This document shows positions 57,804 through 64,000 of a DNA stretch of 64,000 nt, in pieces (the first letter of the stretch is position 1; every line of letters begins with the position of its first letter). Both the position numbers and the translations under genes were made by a program. The notes below the pieces were generated by a model. That model ran no database searches, was not told where the DNA came from, and worked only from the letters and a program-made list of their open reading frames with translations. The DNA comes from Collinsella sp. (lineage in GTDB: Bacteria > Actinomycetota > Coriobacteriia > Coriobacteriales > Coriobacteriaceae). The DNA is taken from assembly GCA_018382125.1 (NCBI GenBank), contig JAGZQO010000001.1, positions 62,001 to 126,000 of the forward strand, given 5' to 3'.

Positions 57804-57927
57804 GTGATGCTCGGAATGGGACGCGCTTCCCTTTGGCGGAAAGCGCGTCCCAGATTTCGGCCTCAGAGTGGGACGCATTTTCCGGTAGAGGCCTGGAGCG
57901 GAAAGCACGTCCCAGAATCCGGGCAAT
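57804..57927. repeat. 62-bp palindromic repeat array, locus 3 (one full, two partial units)
   Basis: A right half GCTCGGAATGGGACGCGCTT near 57809, a full unit from 57837 and a left half from 57899. The 62-base spacing is the same as at loci 1 and 2. Confidence 0.7.
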
Positions 57928-57989
57928 TCGCTGGTCCGGTGGTTGAGCAAGCGCCGCGCCAAGGATGCCGAGCGTAAAACCTACAATGA

Positions 57990-58424
57990 AAACGGCGTAA
58001 AAACTGCATTGAGAATGGCGTAATTTCGCAGGATGACGTCGCCCGCTGGTGCTGCAGGAGCGGTGACCTGCAAACCTTGGGTTTTCGGACGAGCTTGCGC
58101 GAGAGAGCAGGCCAGTATGTGCGCTCGAAGGCCCGCGTTCGCGTGCGCCCCAAGCGCTACTTCTGTGACCCGTCACTTGCGGCGGCGTTGCTGGGGGCTA
58201 CCCCTGAGCGGCTGCTTGGCGATATGCAAACGCTGCGGATGCTCTTTGAGAATCTCATCCTGCGCGACGTGCGCGTGTTCCTTTCCACCTACGGCGGTGT
58301 CGACAACAGTGTTCATTATTTCCGAGATGAGAAGGGCCTTGAGGTCGATCTGATCGTTGAGCACGACGGGCGTTGGGGAGGCGGCGGCGTCGACAGTTCG
58401 ATAACGCCACCGCTCTGTTTCTAA
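57990..58424 (+). pseudogene. Remnant of a DUF4143-type AAA ATPase (C-terminal fragment)
   Basis: One frame reads YVRSKARVRVRPKRYFCDPS, LAAALLGATPERLLGDMQTL and FENLILRDVRVF, then YFRDEKGLEVDLIVEHDGRW. These match the C-terminal DUF4143 part of a second ATPase family. There is no ATPase domain or start upstream, and similarity stops after HDGRWG, where the frame runs into GGGGVDSS and a stop. Its end touches the next gene's 3' end. A truncated relic. Confidence 0.65.
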
Positions 58425-58843
58425 ATCATTGCAATCCCGCGCACGGCACTCAGCAGCTCGTACTCCCTTTGACTCCACTGGCGCAGCTCGGCAGCCTCGA
58501 CGGCGTCGTGGCACAGATCCAAAAACACCTCGGCGCCCTCGCAGAAGCACTCGCGGGCAAAGGCGCCGGATCCGTCCGCAACGCACACGCTGTCGGCGAA
58601 GAGCATCCATCTGGACGGCTCACGAGGGTCATCTCCGAGCAGCTTGATCTGCAGCACGTGCGGGTCGCCGGCGGCGCAGAGCTCTTCCTCGAGCACCTGC
58701 ACGGTAAAGCGCATCTGGTGGGAGAGGCTGTTCTTGACCATGGCCGAGGCATAGCCGCTCGGCTCGTCCAGAAGATGCATTCGTTTTGGCTTGGCTGCCA
58801 GGTTGTGGAAGTTGCGCTCACTGCGCACGGAGAAATTGTCCAT
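58421..58843 (-). CDS. Hypothetical protein
   Basis: 140 residues, not recognised. The start ATG at 58843 is supported by AAAGGAGTCC upstream on the minus strand; a longer reading to 58963 has no such site. Soluble, mixed composition: basic N terminus (RSERNFHNLAAKPKRMHLL), then alternating strand-like segments and an acidic second half with several Cys. No membrane helix or motif. Confidence 0.55.
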   Translation of the reverse strand: MDNFSVRSERNFHNLAAKPKRMHLLDEPSGYASAMVKNSLSHQMRFTVQVLEEELCAAGDPHVLQIKLLGDDPREPSRWMLFADSVCVADGSGAFARECFCEGAEVFLDLCHDAVEAAELRQWSQREYELLSAVRGIAMI

Positions 58844-59060
58844 ACGGACTCCTTTCATCGATGTTGGCAGGGCCACCGTGCCTCTTGGCCGGTTGGCGTC
58901 GGGATCGTGGAGCCAACTCTCTACCCCGACTCTGGATAAAACGCGCCCGCTGCTTGCGGGCAAGAGGAAGTCTATCAGCGTGTACGGACGGAAATCAAAC
59001 GCCGCCTGCGAAATGACGCGTGAACGGCGTTAGTTTCCCAAGTGATTATTCGGCTTTCAT

Positions 59061-59140
59061 CCGGAAAAGTGTCGAAATAGGCACCTTAAAACTTCGGAAA
59101 AGTGTCAAATTCGATAGGCAAATTATCCGGAAAAGTGTAG
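59061..59140. repeat. Three direct repeats of CGGAAAAGTGT
   Basis: CCGGAAAAGTGTCGAAATAGG at 59061, CGGAAAAGTGTCAAA at about 59095 and CCGGAAAAGTGTAG at about 59127, spaced 32-34 bases. They lie in a 365-base gap between two minus-strand genes (58844-59208) that otherwise shows nothing clear. Confidence 0.55.
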
Positions 59141-59208
59141 CTGGATGCCAAAACAGCACTTAGAAGCCGGTGCTGGATGCGGGATCCTGTGGTCGCCTTC
59201 AGCCCTCG

Positions 59209-60195
59209 CTACTCGTCGTCCTCGTCGTTGGGGTCGCCCTTGAGGGTGTTGATGTCCAGGTACTGGTTATCGTCCTCTTTTTGCTGGGTTTCCGACTCCG
59301 CTTGGGTGGGGCCGCGGAACAGCTGGAATCCCTCAAACGCAATGACACCGAGCAGGGCAATGACAATGGCGATAAAGGCAACCTTGACTGCCTGCGGAAA
59401 TTCCGAGAAACGCAGCGCCTTTTCCTTGGCGTAATAATCGGCGAAGCGCTCTTCGCCCGTGCTTTTGGTATACGCCGGCGCGGACGCGGCCTCCGGGTCA
59501 TATTCCGGTGCAGGCGTGGCAGCGTACGGATCGTTGAGATAATCGCTCGATGCGGTGCCATAACCCTCGGTCTCGATGCGACCATTGCCAGCATAGTCAT
59601 CGGAATAATCGGAATATGCTGCACCGCCCTCATAGTCCACGGCGCTCGTGTTGGTGGCAAAAAGCGGGTTAACTGGAACGTCGAGCGCCGGCATGCCGGT
59701 AGAGGTCTCATCCAGATCGGCTGTGGCCCAGGAATCGTAGGCAACCTGATGGGCAACGGGCTCGTCGAGCCTTGCGATCGGAGGCTTGCGTGCCGCAGGA
59801 ACAGGCAACTGCTGGGCGCTGTACATAACGGTGCTGTCGGCCGATTTGCCCTGCGTCGCTGCAGCGAGAAATGCCGCGGTCTCGGACGGGTCGCTTGCGG
59901 GGCGGGGAGCGGTCGTGGGCGCCGAAGTGGGTGCGGGCGTAGGCGCGGGCGTCGAAACAGCCAACTGCGCAGGAGTCGGCGCAGATGCGGTCTTAGGCGC
60001 AAGTGCGGGATTGGGGTTTGACGGGCGAGTCCCGCCGCCCATGAGTTCCTCGGCGGTCCAGGGGCGGTCGCTCATCACGTCGTCGAGGCTCAGCGCAAAA
60101 AGGCCCGCTTCGCCCTCGTCAAACGCGTGTTTCGCATGCCTGGCGCCAGAAGCGGTGCCTCCGCGGCCGTTGCGTGATGCGTTGCTCGACCCCAT
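59209..60195 (-). CDS. Hypothetical single-pass membrane protein with Pro/Ala-rich region
   Basis: 328 residues, function unknown. The long N-terminal part is low complexity: Pro/Ala/Thr-rich (about 70-100) and Tyr/Asp/Ser-rich (about 190-225). One predicted transmembrane helix (VKVAFIAIVIALLGVIAF, about 270-290) is followed by a 35-residue acidic tail ending DPNDEDDE. ATG at 60195 with GAAAGGA upstream. Probably envelope-associated. Confidence 0.6.
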   Translation of the reverse strand: MGSSNASRNGRGGTASGARHAKHAFDEGEAGLFALSLDDVMSDRPWTAEELMGGGTRPSNPNPALAPKTASAPTPAQLAVSTPAPTPAPTSAPTTAPRPASDPSETAAFLAAATQGKSADSTVMYSAQQLPVPAARKPPIARLDEPVAHQVAYDSWATADLDETSTGMPALDVPVNPLFATNTSAVDYEGGAAYSDYSDDYAGNGRIETEGYGTASSDYLNDPYAATPAPEYDPEAASAPAYTKSTGEERFADYYAKEKALRFSEFPQAVKVAFIAIVIALLGVIAFEGFQLFRGPTQAESETQQKEDDNQYLDINTLKGDPNDEDDE

Positions 60196-60317
60196 CTTGT
60201 TCCATCCTTTCGAAATACTCACATTCATCGATTATATGGAACTTACCTTGCGGCCGACTCTCGGATTCGCGCATTCCAGAACTCGCGCCCAAAAGGGGAG
60301 GGGCGCAGGCGCGCTGA

Positions 60318-60971
60318 CTATTTGTCGCCGGCGGCAGCCTTTGCCTCGTTAAGGTAGCTATAGAAGCTGTACTTAGAGATGCCAAAGAACTCGCAGGCGC
60401 GTTCGCTCGACTTGGAGATGAGGAAGGCGCCGCGACGGTCGAGGTAGCCAATGGCGCGGATGCGCTCGTCTTTGGTCATGAGCGCCGCGGGCTTGCCCAC
60501 AAACTGTTCGCACTCGCGCAGCAGGTCTTCGAGCAGGTCGCCGATGTTTTTGGTAATGGGCTCGGGCTCGGTGTAGCCCGTGCCGCCGATGCCGGTAAAG
60601 GCGTCGAGCGAGCGCTCAAATGCCTTCATGAGCGTAATATCAAAGTTAATGCCCAAAATGCCGACGGGTTTGCCCTCATCGTTGCGGATAAAGATCGTCG
60701 AGGACTTGAGCAGCTTGCCATCGGTGGTTTTGGTGAGGTATGGCTCGCGGTCATGCACGTCGGTGGTGCCCTCGTGCATGGACTCAAACACAATATGGCT
60801 GGGGCCGTCACCCAGTTTGCGCCCGCTGACGTGGCCGTTTTCGATCACTACGATGGAGTGGTCTACGTCCTCGGTCTCCAGATCGTGGACGACGACTTCG
60901 CAGTTGGGGCCAAATTGGAGCGCCAGGCCGTGTGCGAGGCGCTTGTAAAACTCAATCTGTGCGGGGGTCAT
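60318..60971 (-). CDS. YheO-type PAS/HTH transcriptional regulator, copy 2
   Basis: 217 residues, the paralogue of 43811-44467. PAS domain (about 10-120; CEVVVHDLETEDVDHSIVVI, SGRKLGDGPSH, GILGINFDIT) and C-terminal HTH (about 165-217; FFGISKYSFYSYLNEAK). ATG at 60971 with GGAAGGT upstream. Divergent from ygeX and likely its regulator. Confidence 0.87.
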   Translation of the reverse strand: MTPAQIEFYKRLAHGLALQFGPNCEVVVHDLETEDVDHSIVVIENGHVSGRKLGDGPSHIVFESMHEGTTDVHDREPYLTKTTDGKLLKSSTIFIRNDEGKPVGILGINFDITLMKAFERSLDAFTGIGGTGYTEPEPITKNIGDLLEDLLRECEQFVGKPAALMTKDERIRAIGYLDRRGAFLISKSSERACEFFGISKYSFYSYLNEAKAAAGDK

Positions 60972-61110
60972 GGGTACCTTCCTAAAAATTAGTTTGGGCT
61001 CACTGTGCCATAAACCACACCTGTTCGCAAATAACGAAAGCGTCGCTGCGTTATGTGACCGTTCGGCGGCGAAAAAGTACCGATTACGGCAACAAACAAT
61101 TCGTTAGGTA

Positions 61111-61161
61111 TGCCAATCAAAAAGTGTGATAGAACATTACTAACAAACTTTTTGTTTGGCA
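61111..61161. promoter_or_regulatory. Inverted repeat in the regulator-ygeX intergenic region
   Basis: TGCCAATCAAAAAGT (61111-61125) and ACTTTTTGTTTGGCA (61147-61161) pair at 14 of 15 positions around a 21-base loop. It lies 88 bases before the ygeX start in the 277-base divergent region, a good candidate operator. Confidence 0.55.
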
Positions 61162-61248
61162 TCCACATAAAAGTTCAGCCGTGTGAATGGGATCGGGCTG
61201 AAACGCGTATGCGGGGGCCGGCAAGAGAGAACCTAAGGAGTTCACCGT

Positions 61249-62463
61249 ATGGCCGATAAGATCCAGTGGGCGAGCAACACGATGCCCAAGAGCGATGACA
61301 AGCACTTGGGAATCATGAGTCTCGACCACGTGAAGAAGGCCCGCGCCTTCCACCAGTCGTTCCCCCAGTACACCGTCACTCCGCTTGCCCGCCTGGACGG
61401 CCAGGCCGCGCGTCTGGGCCTGTCCAACCTGTGCGTTAAGGACGAGAGCTATCGCTTTGGCCTCAACGCCTTTAAGGTCCTGGGCGGCTCGTTTGCCATG
61501 GCCAACTACATTGCCGACGAGACCGGCAAGGACGTTGCCGAGTGCACCTTCGATTACCTGACTTCCGATCAGCTTGCCAAGGACTTTGGCCAGGCTACCT
61601 TCTTTACCGCCACCGACGGCAACCATGGCCGCGGCGTGGCATGGGCTGCCAACAAGCTGGGCCAGAAGGCTGTCGTGCACATGCCCAAGGGTTCCACCAA
61701 GCCCCGCTTCGATAACATCGCCGCCGAGGGCGCCACGGTGACCATCGAAGAGGTCAACTACGACGAGTGCGTGCGCATGGCGGCCGCCGAGGCCGACGCC
61801 TGCGAGCGCGGCGTTATCGTTCAGGACACCGCCTGGGAGGGCTACGAGAAGATCCCGTCTTGGATCATGGAGGGCTACGGCACCATGGCTTCCGAGGCTG
61901 CCGAGCAGCTGCGCGAGATGGCCATCAACCGCCCGACGCACGTCTTTGTCCAGGCTGGCGTGGGCTCGCTGGCCGGCGCCGTGGTGGGCTACTTCACCAA
62001 CCTGTATCCCGATAACCCGCCGACCTTTGTTGTGGTCGAGTGCGCGCCTGCCGCCTGCCTGTACAAGGGTGCTGCCGCCGGCGATGGCGATCCGCGTATC
62101 GTGGACGGCGACATGCCTTCCATCATGGCCGGCCTGTGCTGCGGCGAGCCCAACATCCTGGGCTGGGATATCCTGCGCAACCACACCACCGCCTTCGTGT
62201 CTTGCCCCGACTGGGTCACCGCTCGCGGCATGCGTACCCTGGGCGCTCCCGAGAAGGGCGACCCGCGCGTCATCTCCGGCGAGTCCGGCGCAGTGACCAC
62301 CGGCCTGGTCGAGACCATCATGCTCGATCCCGAGTACGCCGAGCTCAAGGAGCTCATCGGCCTGGACAAGACGAGCTCCGTGCTCTGCTTCTCCACCGAG
62401 GGCGACACCGATCCCGACCAGTATCGCCGCATTGTTTGGGAAGGCGAATATCCCACTTGCTAA
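61249..62463 (+). CDS. ygeX: Diaminopropionate ammonia-lyase
   Basis: PLP enzyme that converts 2,3-diaminopropionate to pyruvate and ammonia through 2-aminoacrylate. 404 residues: PLP lysine Lys76 in GLNAFKVLGG, Asp123 in TATDGNHGRG and the phosphate-binding loop AGVGSLAGAVVG. In the gut uric acid degradation set it acts late in ring breakdown. ATG at 61249 with AAGGAG upstream. The product's reactive intermediate fits the nearby RidA. Confidence 0.93.
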   Translation: MADKIQWASNTMPKSDDKHLGIMSLDHVKKARAFHQSFPQYTVTPLARLDGQAARLGLSNLCVKDESYRFGLNAFKVLGGSFAMANYIADETGKDVAECTFDYLTSDQLAKDFGQATFFTATDGNHGRGVAWAANKLGQKAVVHMPKGSTKPRFDNIAAEGATVTIEEVNYDECVRMAAAEADACERGVIVQDTAWEGYEKIPSWIMEGYGTMASEAAEQLREMAINRPTHVFVQAGVGSLAGAVVGYFTNLYPDNPPTFVVVECAPAACLYKGAAAGDGDPRIVDGDMPSIMAGLCCGEPNILGWDILRNHTTAFVSCPDWVTARGMRTLGAPEKGDPRVISGESGAVTTGLVETIMLDPEYAELKELIGLDKTSSVLCFSTEGDTDPDQYRRIVWEGEYPTC

Positions 62464-62537
62464 TCGTTGGGGCGGAGTAAATAGGTATCGCTCCGCCACC
62501 TCACAGGTAGATTCCTTCGTTTGAAAGGTTATGAACA

Positions 62538-63923
62538 ATGGCTAAAGAACTCGATTTCGACGCTATCAAGGCTGCTGCTGAGTCCCATCGTGCTGATATG
62601 ACTCGCTTCCTGCGCGCTATGATCTCCCATCCCTCTGAGTCCTGCGAGGAGGGCGAGGTTGTCGCTTGCATCAAAGCCGAGATGGAGAGCCTTGGCTATG
62701 ACGAGGTCAAGGTCGACGGCCTGGGCAACGTCATGGGCTTTATGGGCGAGGGCGACAAGATTATCGCCATCGACTCCCACATCGACACCGTCGGCATCGG
62801 CAACATCGAGAACTGGGACGCCGATCCCTATGAGGGCTACGAGACCGACGAGATCATCTACGGCCGCGGCGGCTCCGACCAGGAGGGTGGCATGGCTTCT
62901 GCTACCTACGCTGCCAAGATGATGAAGGACATGGGCCTTATCCCCGAGGGCTACAAGATCATGGTCGTCGGTACCGTCCAGGAAGAAGACTGCGACGGCA
63001 TGTGCTGGCAGTACATCTACAACAAGGACGGCATTAAGCCCGAGTTCGTCATTTCCACCGAGCCCACCGACGGCGGCATCTATCGCGGTCACCGCGGCCG
63101 TATGGAGATCCGCGTCGACGTTCACGGCACCTCCTGCCACGGCTCCGCTCCCGACCGCGGCGACAACGCCATCTACAAGATGGCCGATATCATCGCCGAC
63201 GTCCGCGCCCTCAACAACAACGGCTGCGACGAGTCGACCGACATCAAGGGCCTCGTCAAGATGCTCGACCCCAAGTACAACCCCGAGCACTTCGAGGACG
63301 CCCGCTTCCTGGGCCGCGGCACCTGCACCGTCAGCCAGATCTTCTACACCAGCCCCAGCCGCTGCGCTGTCGCTGACTCCTGCGCCATCTCCATCGACCG
63401 TCGCATGACCGCCGGCGAGACCTGGGAGTCCTGCCTGGACGAGATCCGCAACCTGCCGGCAGCCAAGAAGTACGGCGACGACGTGAAGGTCTCCATGTAC
63501 ATGTACGACCGTCCGTCCTGGACCGGCGAGGTCTACGAGACCGAGGCTTACTTCCCCACGTGGATCAACAAGGAGACCGCTCCGCACGTCAAGGCCCTCG
63601 TCGACGCCCATAAGGCTATGTTCGGTGACGAGCGCATCGGCTGCGAGCCCAGCATGGACAAGCGCACCGGTCGTCCGCTGTGCGACAAGTGGACCTTCTC
63701 CACGAACTGCGTTTCCATCCAGGGCCGCTATGGCATCCCCTGCGTCGGCTTTGGCCCGGGTGCCGAGTCTCAGGCTCACGCTCCCAACGAGGTCACCTAC
63801 AAGGACGACCTGGTCACCGCTGCCGCCATGTATGTGGCTGCCCTGAACCTCTACGATCCGAGCCAGGCCGATGGCGATGCCACCGTGTTCCGCGCCGGTC
63901 TGACCAACAACAAGATTGACTAG
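62538..63923 (+). CDS. ygeY: YgeY family M20-type metallohydrolase
   Basis: 461 residues, M20 amidohydrolase/peptidase fold. Metal ligands His81 and Asp114 (GGSDQEGG), catalytic Glu149-Glu150 (QEEDCDG) and a late His in AHAPNE. YgeY is part of the uric acid degradation set and probably removes an acyl or carbamoyl group from a diaminopropionate-like intermediate. ATG at 62538 with GAAAGG upstream. Other genes of the set (ygeW, hydA) could follow beyond the window. Confidence 0.92.
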   Translation: MAKELDFDAIKAAAESHRADMTRFLRAMISHPSESCEEGEVVACIKAEMESLGYDEVKVDGLGNVMGFMGEGDKIIAIDSHIDTVGIGNIENWDADPYEGYETDEIIYGRGGSDQEGGMASATYAAKMMKDMGLIPEGYKIMVVGTVQEEDCDGMCWQYIYNKDGIKPEFVISTEPTDGGIYRGHRGRMEIRVDVHGTSCHGSAPDRGDNAIYKMADIIADVRALNNNGCDESTDIKGLVKMLDPKYNPEHFEDARFLGRGTCTVSQIFYTSPSRCAVADSCAISIDRRMTAGETWESCLDEIRNLPAAKKYGDDVKVSMYMYDRPSWTGEVYETEAYFPTWINKETAPHVKALVDAHKAMFGDERIGCEPSMDKRTGRPLCDKWTFSTNCVSIQGRYGIPCVGFGPGAESQAHAPNEVTYKDDLVTAAAMYVAALNLYDPSQADGDATVFRAGLTNNKID

Positions 63924-63946
63924 TCCCATTCCTCGATCTTGTTGAG

Positions 63947-63969
63947 CCGGGGGCAGTTTATGCCCCCGG
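63947..63969 (+). other. GC-rich hairpin after ygeY
   Basis: CCGGGGGCA and TGCCCCCGG around GTTTA, a perfect 9-bp stem. The following CGCCTCCTGTT has no T run, so it may be an mRNA-stabilising hairpin between operon genes rather than a terminator. Confidence 0.45.
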
Positions 63970-64000
63970 CGCCTCCTGTTGACTTGGGGCCCGCGGTCGT

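Overview
The window looks like a chromosomal segment of a Coriobacteriia actinobacterium, most likely Collinsella. This is inferred from protein character: actinobacterial RpoB/RpoC, a FabK-type fatty acid cluster with a fused AccD-AccA, and gut-type purine catabolism genes. It is GC-rich, with a strong GC-ending codon bias in the ribosomal genes and a weaker one in accessory genes. No tRNA, rRNA, CRISPR array or complete insertion sequence is visible.

Layout. 1-9.9 kb: rplL, galU, rpoB, rpoC. 10.1-11.7 kb: an ECF sigma factor with its likely membrane anti-sigma partner. 12.2-15.6 kb: str operon (rpsL, rpsG, fusA, rpsJ). 15.7-25.9 kb: birA, divergent from a complete type II fatty acid operon (fabH, acpP, fabK, fabD, fabG, fabF, accB, fabZ, accC, accDA). 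25.9-29.1 kb: an orphan PTS EIIC, a CDF metal exporter and a histidine phosphatase. 29.5-35.3 kb: rplC to rplX, where the ribosomal operon stops. 35.9-39.4 kb: Gfo/Idh oxidoreductase, DeoR regulator, fructose-type PTS EIIBC. 39.8-42.9 kb (minus strand): RluA-type pseudouridine synthase and U32 peptidase-family protein. 43.3-64 kb: RidA and a purine/ureide catabolic region.

The purine region is the main metabolic story. Block one is a YheO-type PAS/HTH regulator divergent from an NCS2 purine permease, ssnA, ygfK, a four-cluster ferredoxin and a molybdenum hydroxylase of the selenium-dependent xanthine dehydrogenase type. Block two, 7 kb later, is a second YheO-type regulator divergent from diaminopropionate ammonia-lyase (ygeX) and the M20 enzyme ygeY. 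These families belong to the anaerobic uric acid/purine degradation cluster reported in gut bacteria. The blocks are separated by an AbiEi/DUF559-like protein, a DUF234-type ATPase, an ATPase remnant and two unknown genes, interspersed with arrays of a 62-bp palindromic repeat.

The non-coding sequence is unusually structured. Two elements, upstream of the rpsL and rplC promoters, share a conserved core enclosed by long, nearly perfect stems of unrelated sequence. Matched pairs of hairpin repeats bracket single accessory units (sigma/anti-sigma, EIIC, EIIBC, ridA). There are also an 81-bp-period hairpin array, a 62-bp-period array at three loci, a phased TGCGCA array and a 21-bp perfect palindrome at the ATPase promoter.
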